DNA of 64,000 bases, from NCBI GenBank assembly GCA_017354895.1, contig CP071494.1, positions 4,650,001 through 4,714,000 on the forward strand, given 5' to 3'. Below, in pieces: positions 22,442 to 36,419 of this stretch. Numbering within the stretch: the stretch's first letter is position 1; each line of letters opens with the position of its first letter. Under the pieces are notes generated by a model. The model worked only from the letters and a program-made list of their open reading frames with translations, ran no database searches and was not told the DNA's origin. Made by a program: the position numbers and the translations under genes. The DNA comes from Podospora comata (lineage: Eukaryota > Ascomycota > Sordariomycetes > Sordariales > Podosporaceae).

Positions 22442-24245
22442 ATGGATGCTTACTCGATGTCAATTAGAAGCGCTTCTCGGAGAGTCACCTCGAAGCTGTA
22501 TCAAGATCTGAAGACAGCCAGGCTTTACACTTTTGACAGATCACATAAGGAACTGGGCATCATGGATAGAGTCTTACAGGTACCTGTGGTTCATAGTAGA
22601 AGCTGGTGTTAATGCCGCTAACTCACTTGGTAGTTCGAATTTTTGGATCCGAATAGAAAACCACACATTGGGATTGTCGGTGCTGGTTTTGCAGGTCTTC
22701 GATGTGCAGATATCCTCATTCGATATGGCTTCAGAGTGACGATCCTTGAAGCCCGTAATCGCCTCGGCGGCAGGATACATCAAGAAAGGCTCCCCAGCGG
22801 CAATCTGATAGACATGGGCGCCAACTGGATTCATGGCACTGATGATAACCCGATCCTGGATCTGGCAAAGGAGACCAAGACACACACTGGGGTCTTTGAC
22901 AGCGAATCGTATGTTTTTGACGAAGACGGCACACTTCTATCTGCACAGGAGGGAGAGAAATTCTCAACGGTCATGTGGAATATCATTGAAGAGGCTTTTG
23001 AGTACTCTGAGAAGCACGGGACTCAAATAGACGCGGACAAGACGCTGTTAGACTTCTTCAAGGAGCAAATTCTCAAGCAAATACCCGATACACTAGAGGG
23101 ATATGAACGACAGAGGAAATTTGTCCTGCAGATGGCCGATCTTTGGGGGGCTTTTGTTGGCAGTCCAGTTGAGACACAGAGTCTCAAGTTCTTCTGGTTA
23201 GAAGAGTGTATTGACGGTGGTAAGACATCTTCGAGAGCTAACTCGTATCACGCCGACACTGACATTACAACAGAAAATTTGTTTTGCGCTGGGACCTACC
23301 ACAAAATCCTGGAAAGGGTAGCGAAGCCAGCTGTTGATGGCGCTGATATTCGATATGGAACGCGGGTATCGGAGATATACGGAAAATCTACATCACCCAA
23401 TGGAACTCCCAGGGCGAGAACTGCCGAGGGCCAGATACTCGAGTTTGACGAGCTGGTTGTCACCACACCGCTTGGATGGCTCAAACAGAACACCCACGCC
23501 TTCCGCCCTCCTCTTCCAGATCGACTATCCAAAGCCATCCAGAATATTGGATACGGGTGCCTAGAGAAGGTCAGTGTCTATCACGACTTTGTCTGCACAC
23601 ATATGACTAACACCCCATGTGTCACAGGTGTACATCTCCTTCCCAACTGCCTTCTGGCTTACAACTGATGCAAATGGACGGAAAGTCCAAGGATTTTGCC
23701 AATGGCTTTCGCCAAACTATTCCAAAGACACCAATCCCGCCGGTTGGACCAACGAGATCGTCGAGCTCGCCTCCATGGGGCCTTCTTCTCATCCGACGTT
23801 GCTATTCTACACATACGGCGATGAATCACGACATATCACATCAACCTTGCGCTCTCTGCCCTCGCAGAAAGAGAAACTCGACTTTTTGTTCAACTTCTTC
23901 AAGCCATACTACTCACGGCTGCCGTCATACGACGAGAACAACCCCGACTGCCACCCTGTAGTTGCGGTAGCCACTGACTGGCTTGGTGATGATTTGGCGG
24001 GGAATGGCAGCTATGCCAACTTCCAGAAGGGGCTCAAGGAGGGCGACAAAGACATCGAGATCATGCGGCAGGGAATATCGGGTGAGGGGATCTGGCTGGC
24101 AGGGGAGCACACCGCGCCGTTTGTTGCTCTGGGGACTGTGACAGGGGCTTACTGGAGCGGGGAGGGGGTTGCAAAGGAGGTGGCGGGGAGTTATGGGAAG
24201 AGGATGGTGGAGAAGCTTGGAAAGGAGGATGCCATCACCAACTGA
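22442..24245 (+). CDS. Flavin amine oxidase (polyamine/monoamine oxidase family)
   Basis: FAD-dependent amine oxidase. Three exons (22442-22579, 22634-23569, 23628-24245; 54- and 58-nt introns) give 563 residues. The dinucleotide-binding motif GIVGAGFAGLRCAD is near residue 55, followed by the second FAD motif ILEARNRLGGRI and the substrate-channel start DMGANWIHGT. The C-terminal FAD segment is GIWLAGEHTAPFVALGTVTGAYWSG. The first exon has no homology signal itself but is supported by a good ATG (aagATGgat), frame, donor, branch (GCTAAC) and TAG acceptor; the open frame of exon 2 alone would lack an ATG before the FAD motif. The class includes polyamine oxidases and lysine-specific demethylases; the lack of SWIRM/HMG domains argues against the latter. 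Substrate is not determined. Confidence 0.85.
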
Positions 24246-25422
24246 AGCGTAGTTCATCATATCTGTGTCAAAACGGTGGCGGGGAGAGCGAGGTCCAGGC
24301 TAATAAGGTAGCGGTTGGTTACATTCCTGAGCGTCCACAGATTTATTGTTTTGGATAAAGGTAGAGCAGTTACCTATTGTAGCTTAACAACGGCAAGTCA
24401 CAGCGTTTTGTTTGCTGTCTGGAACTCCCTGCTGCTGTTGCCTGTGCCTTGGTCTGCAGCGCGAGGGCTGCGCTGCTTGCGAAATGGTGAGGCGGGCAGA
24501 GTCAAATGACTGTTTTGATGCAGACGGTTGCATCTCGAGGAGTCAGCCTGTTGCAAAAGATTCCCCCTAGCCGTGGTAGCACCCGCCACGTCGTATTTGT
24601 GTGAGCCTCCCACCTGGCCTCTGTCGACGGTTCAAAACATGCCGGTTTTCAATTTCCCAGCACCCAGCATAAGGCATCCAGCCTCCGTTCTCTCTTGGAG
24701 CTGGTTCCAGCTGGGTCCAGCTGGGAAGGCCGACCTAAGTGTCATCGGTCTGAGGTCCAGTGCCGGTGTCATGGCGGGGCGCTCCTAGCGAACCCCTAAG
24801 GTTGGGAAAGTGGGGCGCCTAAGCTCACTCTGTGACTCTCTTCTAGTGGAGGCGTTTTGCTGTATTCGTATCCCTGCCACGCCCAGCACGCTACCGATAA
24901 GGCCGATCAACTGATTGGTGTGTGGTTACACCCAGAGCTTGTCACGGGTCGTCTCTTGCAAGCTGCTCACCACGTCAACTCACGGCTGTGTTTCTGGTTC
25001 CCAGTTGCGCCTCTTGCCTGTGTCTGGAAACCTTGGAATCCCGGGGGCTTCTTTTTGGTTTGTCCCCGAAAAACCCTAAACAAAGTACACAACACTATCC
25101 AGAGAAAGCCTCGGAGGCTTTTTGAAAATCTTGTTTCGCTGTGCCCTAACCTTCACCCTTACACCATCGCTGTCACTGATGATGCTCGCCCCAATATGAC
25201 CTTGCCCCGCACATCCGCCTCGTCGTCCCCCAGACAGTTGGACGATTGCATATCGAAGTGCCTGTCAGCTCATCGAACCATCATCCGATCCGATACCCAA
25301 ACACTGAGATATCCAAACCAGCATACTTACCAGACGGTGACGGTGACAGCGACCCGGTGAAACCGCCCCGCGCGCGCCGAACGACCGGCATCGCAGATAA
25401 GCGATAACGATCATCGCCCATC
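24246..25422. promoter_or_regulatory. Upstream region of Atg2
   Basis: Space between the amine oxidase stop and the Atg2 start. AAACCCTAAA at 25071-25080 is a telobox-like motif 343-352 bases before the start. No other gene is supported. Confidence 0.4.
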
Positions 25423-28400
25423 ATGGCGTCTTTCTTTCCGTCGTTTCGCCAGTCGCGGATGCCCAAGCGGCTGCTTCGGTTCGCCCTGGCACGGCTAGAC
25501 GTTCTGGACGAGACAGCGCTTGACTTGGAGAACCTTGACTTTGCCGTTGGAACAAACACGGTCCTGGAATTCCGAGATGTCGGGCTCGTACTCCAGGTAC
25601 GCACCTGCCGCCTAGTTTTGATGCTGACCTTGATGATGCTTTCGTAACTTGTTGCAAGGGCTGTCTATCCTAACATGTCGTAATGTGAAATAGAAACTGG
25701 AGAAGCTCTTGGGGCTCCCTCCAACCTTTTCGATCCAGAAAGCCAAGATCCTCGTCTTGCGAGTTACGATTCCCATGAACATCTTCACAAGCCCGATCAT
25801 AGCCGAGGTCGATGGTGTTGATGTCCAGCTCAAGATTATGTCGCAACAGGAGGTGGAACAGCAGCGGTCAAAGAAGAGGAGGAGATGGCGGGCCACTGAT
25901 GATGTCGTTCCGACTGCTGCCGACCTTGCGCAGTCGTTCCTGGAAACACAGCCGGTATCAGAGAAGAAAGAGCTGGAACAGGCACTTGTTGCGGAATCGC
26001 AGGACCTCGGAGCTTCAGTAACCATGAGTGAACCTGAGAGTGATGACGAGTCGTCGTTCGGTACCGGCCAAGCTCTGTCACTGCCAGCTTTCATGACCGA
26101 CTTCCTCCAGGGCATTGTCGACAGAATGCAAGTTCGGATACATGGTGTTTCATTCCAGGTTGATACCGAAGTGCCACTGGACGCGAACTCCCAGCCCCCT
26201 GAGTTGGTCACTTTTCGACTTTCGTTGGATAAGGTGGATGTGGAAGGTGTCACTACATCAGCAGATGATGCTGAGGGCGGTCCAGAGATTGTTCACAAGG
26301 AGGGCAAACGGCATATTCTTCTGGACAACATCCGAGCGTTCCTGATCACCGAAGCAAATGTGTTCTCGTCATTAGTACCATCCCCGACGATGCTATCTTC
26401 TCAAGGATCAGCCCAGTCTCCAAAAGCAACTGAGGCCCCGTCATTTCCAACTCCCGGCGCCAATCTGGCAGACAGCATAAGCTCTGCGTCGGTAACTTTG
26501 GATGATTTTGCGCAGCTTCAGGCTCAGATGCACGATAGCGAGGCGGCGCTGAATATCCCCTACGAGTTTGACCAACCTAACACGTCTGTTGAATATGCAG
26601 AGCCGAATTCGCCTGGTTCCACACCCCGGGCATCTATTTACCAAGATATGGCAGGCCTTGGTCTTCAGGAGCACGCCAAGTCTACGCTTGTAGAGCTGGG
26701 GGCTTCAAGCTGGTCTGCTCCGGAGAGAGAAACACAGTCAGAGCCTTTTCTCCGGCCTCCAGAAGGCTTCCCACTTGGTTCGTCGGTCTCTCCCGCTGGC
26801 TCTGTGCACTCAGAGGCTGCTAGTAGCGAATCTAGTGGCGGAGCCGAAGACCTTACGCAATCCCATCTCTACAGCCACGAGGAAGCTGAGAGCATGTACA
26901 TGAGTGCCTTCTCACATACAGGTTCGGTAAAGCTACGCGGAGCAATGCCCGGATCTTGGGATGAGCAAGAGTCCGTGTCATCGGGGGGGAAATCCGACGC
27001 CGCTGGCCCATCATCTGCACAACCCCAGAATTCACCCCCACCAGAAACACAGGGTGGACGGTTCTACAACGAGGCTGGACAACCGCCAGACCAGTCCTCT
27101 CTATCTCCCCAAGGCACATCGCCAATATCAACGCGAAGTCCCGTTGCCGAATTCTCAGAAGATCACAATCTAGGCCAAGAACCAGAGCGTCACCAAGATG
27201 ACATCCCGACGCCTCGTGGACCTACCAGATTAGTGAAAGAAGTCGTTTCACTAAGCTCCATATCGGTCTATCTACCATCAAATCACAAGCACCTACACGT
27301 CACGACTCCTGACCTCGCAAGTACTACCCCAAATCTCCCAGGAGCATTTTCGGTCCACTCACCTGAACCACTGAGCCCCTTGTCACCCGTTTCCCAAACC
27401 CCGGCTGAACACCCGCCTCTTGACCCATCTATTGAGGTTATCCTGAAGCCGATAGAGGTGCGGTTTGATGCCTCGATTGGGTTTCTTTTAGCCATGGTGG
27501 TGAGCCGCCTGCTGGAAGCAGTGCAAACATCCGAAACCACCAATACAGCTCCGTCCAGGTCAGACTCTAAGTCTGCGCTGGACCTCAAACTCGTAGTGGA
27601 AGGTCTATCACTCCAATTTTTGGAGAAACTTGCAGGTGTTGCCGACACGGCACAGAGACATTTCGAGAAGCGGTCACCAGACTTTGCGTCCGATGTCCTC
27701 CTGCAAGCAAATTTGAGGGGAATCAAAGCTTCGCTCTCAAGCTCTGGCTCCGACATGGAAGCCGATATGGCTATTGAAAAGCTCAGATTTGGGTATGCCA
27801 ATGACCAGATTATATCGTTTGATCGATCCGTTCAAATGTATGAATCTATGGCTGCCAGCACTCTCTTGTCTGCGGGACAGGACATCTCAGTCAAGCTCAC
27901 CAAAAGCTCTGGAAGGTCGAGCCTCAAAGTTAACACACTTCCTCTACATGTCAAACTCGATCTCCCAAAGTTGGATGAAACATTCAGCTGGTTTGGAGGC
28001 TTGAGCAGCTTCCTCAACATGGGCTCTTCGATCACCTCGAATCCTGCAAAGAGCACAACTGTTGCGCCGCAGAAGCCCAAGGGAGTTCGATTCGAAACCC
28101 CGAGTTCGGATGATCGACCTGTCAGTTCAGGTGACAAGGCTGAGATGCGCATCAATGGGATCCGGCTGGATGTTATCGGGAGAGACTGTAGCATGGCCCT
28201 TGACACCAGCGCTCTCAAGTTGATCAACAGGGGAGAAGGCGTCGGTGTGCACTTCAGCAAGATACAGCTGGCAGGGCCATATCTTCGCAATTCCCAAGCT
28301 GCAGCTCCCATCATTGCCAAAATTGTGGACACCCGGATCGAGTTTGTCATGGCGCCGCGGGAACAAGATCTTGAGAGGCTTGTTGAACTCATCACTCCGT

Positions 28401-31400
28401 CACAGAGCAAGTTTGACAAGGACGGGGATGAGATCATGGTTGATATGCTCATTCGCCAACGGCGAAAGGGGTCGGTTCTGAACTTGACCGTCGGCAAAGT
28501 CAATGTCAATGTGGGCAGACTTCAGCAGCTCAGCTGTCTACCCAGCTTGGCAGAGGATCTTGCCAAACTCGGGACTGTTGCCAAGTATCTGCCCGAAGAT
28601 GACCGGCCCGGGTTGCTCTCTTTTATTCATGTCAAGAGCTTGGAAGGCGCTGTCGACATTGGTGGACGTTTTGGAGCGGTTCAAGCAGCCATTGCAGACC
28701 TGGAGGTGGCTCACATCACGGTTCCTACTCTAGTTGCTGTTGCTGTGACAGGTATCACTGTCACAAGAAACCGGGTCGAGGACCTTGTGACGACACCACC
28801 AAATCCCGCAACGGCCTCGTCACCAAAGCCGCCTGTTCTGAGGATGAGAATGGTGGATGATATTGAGCCGGTCCTCAAAGTCAGGCTGAACGGGCTGAAT
28901 GTCGAGTACAGAGTGCCTACTATCATGGCCATCTTGCAGCTTTCGGAGGATGCCACACCGCAAGACTATGAGGCTAGCCTTGCAGCCTCGGTCGCCAATC
29001 TTGGTGATCACGCTCATACCGCCATCAAGGGCTCACCAGCTGGTTCAGCATCGTCGGGGCAAGAATACAGTTCAAAGCCCATCAAAGTCGACGTTGCTTT
29101 CGAGGACTGTCTGATTGGCCTGAACCCTCTCGGCCCGCCATCCAAGTTGATTCTTGCGCTGACGACAGCATCGCTTGAGGTGGTACCCGGAAAAGACGAG
29201 AGTGTACATGCCGTCCTGGAGATGGATAAGGCATCCATTCTGCTCATTGATGATGTCACGGTATTGGACACGCCTGGGGCACCGTTTGCTTCGAAGCGAC
29301 GGCCCAAAGTCATTCCTACACCGCAGATCACCGAGCTATGTTCCAAGGGTTTTGTGCACATCAGCCAAATCTCCAAGGCTCAGGCTGTCGTGAACACAAC
29401 CAAGGATAAGAACGGCGATTCGCAGCTGGAGGTCGAACTACGTGACAAGCTTCTGGTCATGGAGACGTGTGCCGACTCAACTCACACTCTGATTGCTTTG
29501 GCAAACGCTCTAACCCCGCCTACACCGCCGAGCAAGGAGGTCAAGTATAAGACATCGATTGTTCCGGTGGAAGATCTGCTGGCTTCCATCACTCACGACG
29601 CGTTTGGCCGCGCTGAGGGTGATTATGACTTTGATAATGATTTTCTTCCTGTTGCTGGAGAGCACAGCGGCGAGATTGATAGTGAGCATGACTATTATGG
29701 CGGACCAAACGATAGCCCCCTCAACATGGACTCTCAGTTTTACGACGACGAGGTTATCCACGAAGAGCTTTTCGATGCCACTGCTCAATCGCTTGACTTG
29801 TCAAAAACCAGAGTTGAGGAGACGAACGATGGTGTCTTGCTCAGCACTGCTAGCCTGAGCACCGACAATAGCACAGACAATAGCAGCGGGCGTCTCTCAG
29901 TCGAAGAAGGGTTCTTTGAGAAGAAGGAGTCGGCTGTCAAGGGCACAGCGCACCGGTGGAACTCTAAGAAGAACAAGTATGATGATGGTAACGACACCAA
30001 GATTCAACGAAGCCCGCTCAAGGTTGGTGTGTGTGATGTCCATCTTATTTGGCACCTCTATGACGGCTATGATTGGGTGCGGACTCGAGAAGTTATCGCC
30101 AAGGCGGTCAAGGAAGTTGAGAACAAGGCATACGAGAAGCGGGCCAAGGCTGAACGCAAGGATGACTTGGATGAAGAAGAGATTGTGGGTGACTTCCTTT
30201 TCAATTCGGTGTACATTGGAATTCCAGTCACTCGGGATCCAAAGGAGCTGGCCGCCGCCATCAACCAGGAGTTGGGGGATGGAAACGATACCGAGTCGGT
30301 CGCCACCACGGCCTTCACAACCTCCACCATTCGCCCTGCTGGCAAGCATCACCACGCTAGGCCCAAGAGCCTAAAATTGGGCAGGAGCAAGGATCACAAG
30401 ATCACATTTGAGCTCAACGGCGTGAATGTGGACTTGGTCACCTTCCCACCTGATTCTGGGGAGACAGTCAGCTCCATCGATATCCGTGTCCGCGACCTGG
30501 TCGTTTTCGACCATGTGGCTACTTCCACGTGGAAGAAGTTTGTCACATACGACGAGGATGCGGGTGACAGAGAGGAGGGCGCAAATATGGCCCACATCGA
30601 ACTTCTCAACACAAAGCCTGTGCCCTCTATGCCAGCTTCTGAAATTGTCTTGAAGGTCAGCATTCTGCCTCTTCGTCTTCACGTCGATCAGGATGCGCTG
30701 GACTTTATCACACGGTTCTTTGAGTTCAAGGACGACTCGACACCTGTTCACGCCTCTCCGAGTGATGTACCCTTCATCCAGCGTGCCGAGGTCAACGACG
30801 TGCCTGTCAGGTTGGATTTCAAGCCAAAGCGGGTCGACTATGCTGGTCTCAGATCAGGCCATACGACTGAGTTCATGAACTTCTTGATCCTGGAGGATTC
30901 TCGCTTGGTTCTTCGCCATGTTATTCTTTACGGCATCGCCGGATTTGACAAGCTTGGAAAGCAGCTCAACGACATTTGGACGGACAATGTCAAGCGCACA
31001 CAGCTTCCTGGTGTTTTGGCTGGTCTGGCACCAGTCCGCTCTCTTGTGAACGCCGGTAGCGGCTTCCGTGAGCTGATTGAGATTCCCATCAAGGAATATC
31101 AGAAAGACGGGCGCATTGTCCGCAGCATTAGGAAGGGTGCGACCCGTTTTGCAAAGACGACTGGTACAGAGGTGGTGAAGCTGGGCGCCAAACTCGCCAT
31201 CGGGACACAGTACGCACTTCAAGGAGCCGAGGGCATGTTGGTTAATAAGCCAGCTGGAGAGTCAAGTAGCTCCACGGTTCCCATTGCCATCGACGATTGG
31301 GACGAGGGAGATGAGTACGAAGCCGAAGAGGAGACGACCAACCGGCAGGTCAGCCTGTACGCGAACCAGCCGCTTGGTATCCTCCAGGGCGTGCGAGGCG

Positions 31401-31696
31401 CCTATTCGAGCCTGGCCAGGGACCTGGCGGTGGCAAGGGACGCAATCATTGCGGTGCCGGCCGAGGTGATGGAGAGCACGAACGCTCAGGGGGCGGCCAA
31501 GGCTGTGCTGAAGCGGGCACCGACGATTATCTTCCGGCCTGCCATTGGTGCTACCAAGGCCATTGGACAGACTCTGCTGGGCGCGACGAACAGTCTCGAC
31601 CCGGCGAACAGGAGACGGGCGGAGGCGGTGAGTTTTCTTGGTCTGAAACTACAGTGAAACAGGTTGCTGACTTTGTGACAGAAATACAAGAAATAA
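25423..31696 (+). CDS. ATG2: Autophagy-related lipid-transfer protein Atg2
   Basis: Bridge-like lipid-transfer protein that carries phospholipid from the ER to the growing autophagosome with Atg9 and Atg18. Three exons (25423-25596, 25694-31627, 31682-31696) give 2040 residues, the usual size for fungal Atg2. The N-terminal chorein domain begins [18 protein letters not shown] and continues across intron 1 into [19 protein letters not shown]. The middle third is long and Ser/Pro-rich. The Atg2 C-terminal region near residue 1765 has [15 protein letters not shown], followed by amphipathic helix sequences ([16 protein letters not shown]). The last 15-nt exon replaces a read-through end by KYKK and matches the NRRRxExKYK end typical of the family; without it the frame would run ten codons into intron 2. 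Regulation is not visible apart from the upstream telobox-like motif. Confidence 0.93.
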
Positions 31697-33732
31697 TCGA
31701 GTAAGAAAACCACAGACAAAGGAGTCTTTTTCTAGAACCAAACATCACAACAAAGGCATACACCTAGCCTTGCGAGATTGCATGGCAAGTTCTCAAGAAT
31801 TAATAATGATTTGTTTTTACGAAGGGAGAAAGAGAATATCACGAAGAGGGGGGCATGAATACTCGGAGTTTTGGGGGGTTGAGGCATTCTAGGGATTGGG
31901 GGATCTGGGAAGGAGTTTTTGATTTTCAGGTCATATCTCTTAAGGGTCTCTCTATCTGGGCTTTAGTTTTTTTTTTCTTTTCCTCTGAAGACGATTATCT
32001 AGTGTTTTGGTCAATTAGGAGGAGAAGAACGATACAGCATACCCCCATGAAATCTCGGTAGTTTTTGGTTCAATCTTTATTTACTTTGTTTTAGCTCTCT
32101 CCATACTTTTGAAAGTGTGGTGATGTGATGAGGTGATGGTTGTTGCGGTTTTACTTTTGACCCGTTGTGATCAGCTTTGTTGAGCTCTAGGATAACTGCA
32201 AATCAGGGGAATATGGGACCTAGAGGCTCACAAGTTTGCAGGTTATTGACAGGAAAATAATTGAAAATATAGACTGTAATGAGATGCCAAGGGGTAGAAA
32301 AATAGTTGATATATCTGTGCTGGAACCGCTTCTGGTAATCTTGAAACTGACGTCCGGTTCTTCCAAGGCCTGCCAATATGTACTTGAGGTGCACCGACTA
32401 CCTATCTTTCAGAACTCTCATCCCAAGCAGCAGTCGCCATTTTCTTGTCCACAAGGGAAAGAATGTGAAGAGAGCACAGTAGTCAAGACTAGAAATCAGT
32501 ACTCGATCCTTTTGGTTCAGTGTTGATGTATGCGATTTGCAAACTTGGGGTTTGCTAAATGCTACTTCCAGCACCCCAGCATCATCATCATCATCGAGTT
32601 AAGATGGGTATGGATGGGTGGGTTTAACTCCCGCTAGACTCATTCATCTCCCTCTCACTCGCCTCTCTCTGCTCTCGAAGGTGGGTCTCTTTGCTTATTC
32701 TCTACATCACACACACACACACACGCGCGCGCGGGAAAAGGTCAGCAATGTTATCCGTTCTCTCTCTACTGGCCGTTGCAAATAAAGTTGTCGTGACAGG
32801 GAAGGGTTTAGGTAATATACTCACTGCGTTTGTCTTTGCGGCTTGGATTGACGATCGGGTGTAGCTACTCATATAAAACTCATCAGCAACCCAGTTTCGA
32901 TGTAAATAGCGGAAACATCTGCGGGCATGTGCTACTGTGCAAGGCAGGTGTGACTTACACAAACAAAATCGAAGCCATCGTGAAAGCCGCCATCGGGGCC
33001 ATAACCGTCTGTTTCTGTCAGCTTCACATGCACGCGCCTGATGACGGAGAGAAAAAGAAAAAAAACACCAACTCTAGAATTGAATTTCGCCATTTTGAAT
33101 TCTTGCAATTATCTCATTTCTTGCCCATGTGCCGTTTACTCTTGAGATGCTGGGTGAGCTTAAAAGGTCGACGACGTTAAGGTTTGGCGGGTGTTATCGG
33201 AGAGATCCATTTCCAAAAACCGCTTCTCAAAAGGAGCAAGCAAGCGACATCACACCACTTTTCCAGAACTTGATATCACTAGGTACAAACACCACACATT
33301 CAATGAGCACAGTACATGATTCAGATCATCAATGGACGAGTAATAGATTTTGAACCTTTTTGATACTTTTTTTTCTCTCATTCTTTATAACATCATCTAT
33401 CGTCTCTCTCTCTCTGTCCCCTATGCAATTGTGTTCCCCTTAAAAACTCCAGAGCCCAAATCCCTTTAAACCCCCCTCTCCCTACTTCATCTCCTGATGA
33501 AAATCAAAGCCCCAATGCAAGATGCGACAAATAAAATGAGGGAACAATAATGTGTCCATATCATATCAACCAAAAATATGGCAGCTCGCCTGCCTGCCTT
33601 TGTCTGCTCGCTCTTGACTCGCCTTGCTTTGCTTTGCCTCGCATATCAAACAAATGCTGCTTGCTTGCTTGTCAAGTGTCTTATACTTACAAATAATCTT
33701 ATATGCGCCTCTCTTCCTCTCAAGAAAGGGAT
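31697..33732. other. 2 kb convergent intergenic region
   Basis: Tail-to-tail region between Atg2 and the mitochondrial carrier, relatively AT-rich. It contains a CA/CG dinucleotide tract (32708-32733) and short ATC runs near 32580. No gene is supported. Confidence 0.45.
32708..32733. repeat. Alternating purine-pyrimidine tract (CA)n(CG)n
   Basis: A (CA)8-like run continues directly into a (CG)5-like run; such tracts can form Z-DNA. Confidence 0.9.
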
Positions 33733-35140
33733 TTATGAATCCAAAATCTCTCTCCTCTCCACGCTGCCACCACCCTCCAGCTTCTGCCTCCCTCTCTCCC
33801 TCAGCCCGTTCATCCGCCTCATCGCATACTCATACGTAAGCATCGTAACCGTGGCCGCCGGGACAGCCCTCATCATGTTGGTCCCCATGCCCGCGTAGAA
33901 AGCCATCCAACCCTCCTCCCTCAAAATAGTGCGGAAAGTGGTCACGATGCCCCTATATCTCGGACCGTTGCTAACCGCTGGCTTGTTCTGACCGGAAGCA
34001 GATGGCTCAGTCACTCCGAGACCCTGCATGTATTCATGCCCCGGCATGGGTCTTCGCTGAGTCTGCAATCTTGTTCGGATGACCTCGTGGGGATAGGTAG
34101 CGCTGCTGGCCATGATCTTGCTCAGAATCGACGCCGACAAGATCCCGAACCAGTGCGATTTGTCTTCCTGGCCGGCTACTGGGGCAGCACCCATGGACGT
34201 GCCAGTAAATTTGGTCTTCAAATATTCGTACACGGGGAACTGGACCGCTACATGGGTGAGACCGAGAAGCGCGGGAGTGAGGCCGGAATAAAACGAGAGA
34301 ATACCCTCTGTGGTGTACATCTTGCGCGCAGCGTCAAGTGTCGATCGGTAGTGCCATGGCTGATGGAGCGTAGGGCGCGAAGTTGGCGTGTTGCTCCCCT
34401 TAGGATACAGCGAAAATCGTGTCCGGTCATGGCCAGTCGTCTGTGACATTAGTCGTGTCTTGATCACCCAGATTGGGTTCGTAGCAATCGTGCTGCTGGC
34501 TCCTGCTATGATGGATGACCAGAAGTTGACGACAAATGGTCTGTCTGTGACCGGGGTGTCAGTATCCCGCCACTTTCCAGGCCCAAAGATCAGTTCCCTT
34601 ACCATGATATTGTGACAGATAAATCTTGCTCTTGTTGTAAACCGTAAACCATACCGCCCATGTTGGCAGATACCCCATAATGATCGGCCCCAAGCCCCTG
34701 TACATCCCCCTGATTCCCTCCTCCCTCCAGATAATGTTAGCCGTGCCAAACAGGCCCTTGTAGACTACTCTCTGGTGTCCGGTATGTGGGCTGTTCTTTT
34801 GCATCGCCAATATTCCTCCCTGAGCCTGCAGCTTCGTCTTGATAACATCCAGCGGGCAAGTCACGACTCCAGACATGAACCCTCCCACGGCGCCCGCCAG
34901 CGCATTGAACTGCGAGTCCGAGGCGTCGAGTGCCCAGCGCTCCGCAAGCGTGAGCTGTTCCCCCGCCATGCTGGCGTTGCCCCCTCCGCCTGCCCCGCCT
35001 CTTCCCGAATGGTCGCTCGTCGGCTGCGAAGAGGGCGGCTCTTCGACGGCGGGCGGGTCCGGAAGCGTTACTCCATATTCCGCTCGAGGCGCAGATACGG
35101 CTTGTCCGTCGGGTGTGAGGTGGTGATGTTGGTTGGACAT
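33733..35140 (-). CDS. Mitochondrial carrier, NAD+/pyrimidine nucleotide type
   Basis: Inner-membrane solute carrier with three tandem repeats and six transmembrane helices. Two exons (35140-34603, 34544-33733) give 449 residues, including an N-terminal hydrophilic extension of about 75. The repeat signatures are PLDVIKTKLQAQG, PIWVIKTRLMSQ and PHEVIRTRLQTQ; Trp in the second signature and the IMGYLPTWAVWFTVY helix point to the Yia6/Ndt1 (NAD+) and Rim2 (pyrimidine nucleotide) subgroup. The intron is 58 nt (GTAAGG, branch ATACTGAC, CACAG) and joins QYH to DRPFVVNFWSS; a nearer AAAG acceptor would leave a 30-nt intron and break the frame. The gene is divergent from Qcr7. Between the two substrates I cannot decide. 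Confidence 0.88.
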
Positions 35141-36419
35141 GCCCGCGTCTCTGCGCGCGCGGAAAGGCCGGAGAGGGGCACTGTAACCCGTCGTTTTTTC
35201 CTCGGTTTTGCAGGGTGATTTCTACTTTGTAGAAAGATAATTCAAGGGTCTCGGGGCCCCAAATCCCTCAGAGACCCTAGGGAGGTCTCAGTGTCGTCGG
35301 TAGGGAAAGATGTTCCCTTCTAGATCGTATGATGAGTAGATGCGAACAATACCGTTTGCGATTGCCTGTGATCGTGGTCGTGTGCCGGATGTGCGGGGAA
35401 GGTCTTATACTGTGTTGGGGTGTGTCGGACCAGCAGAGGGGTCCTTTGTATGTTGCGCGATGGAGCTGTGGGTTGTCAAATTGTTGCGAATCTGTCCAGG
35501 ACGGTATGGCAGGTACGTGTCGTGCAAGAGAGAGGAGGAGAGACCGAGAAACTGACTTGCGCGAAAACAGCAAGAGAGTCGAGCGATCAACGGCGCTGGT
35601 GGTGGAGGAGAACCTTGAAAGGAACTGTGTCTTGGCAGCCGGCCTTACATGGATATGGTTGAGTGTGGATTGCACAATCGCACAGCAAGAGCAGAGGCAA
35701 AGTTAGCCGTGTGTCGGCGCTGACCGGGTCCCCTCTTCCTGCTGCTCCGTGTGTGCTCCGTCCAGTCTTTTTTCCCAAGTGTCGCAAGAATCGCAATCGT
35801 CACAAGTTCTCCTTAAGAAAAAGCCAATTACGTAGGCTGTGGCTGTTGGGCCGTTCTTGGTGGGCTGCTTTTTTCAAGCCGAGTCATGTAACGCTGCTTT
35901 ACCACCGTAACGCAACAGTTCCGACATGCGATTCTACCGAGGATGAGATAGATATGTTTGAATCTCATGCAAATCCCCAAAATTCTCGAAAGATGGGTTG
36001 GAGCTTGTGAACTAATGTCTGGTCTTATTCCCGTCTCATCTCTCATCTCTCATCTCTCATCTCTCACATCTCTCATCATGCATTGCAGCAGTTAGTTCAA
36101 TTCAAGCTCATATTCAGATGGTCGCTGGATTGGTAGGCGGCGGGCGGGATCAGCGGGCCAAAAAGTAGCATTACCTCATCGCTGCCTTGTGAAGCATAGG
36201 CATGGAAAAATCATGCCTAGCTTTTCAGGCAGCAAATCCCAGGCCGCAACGGGTTTTCCCGGGGCAGAGCTCTGCCTGTCCAATTGAGCCAACCAACGTC
36301 TGCTGATTCCCGACGCGGCAATTTGGCAAAGCTCCCACCACCAAGCCCACCCACCCAGACTGCTGGTCGTCGCAAAGTTGCAAGTGTGAATACCTTCAAC
36401 CTCCACACATCCATCCAAA
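35141..36419. promoter_or_regulatory. Divergent promoter region, mitochondrial carrier / QCR7
   Basis: 1.3 kb shared by two mitochondrial genes. It includes the palindromic GAGACCTCCCTAGGGTCTC-like stretch around 35270-35288 and a TCTCATC minisatellite at 36034-36079. Confidence 0.45.
36034..36079. repeat. TCTCATC minisatellite
   Basis: About six tandem copies of a seven-base unit TCTCATC, with slight variation at the right end. Confidence 0.9.
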
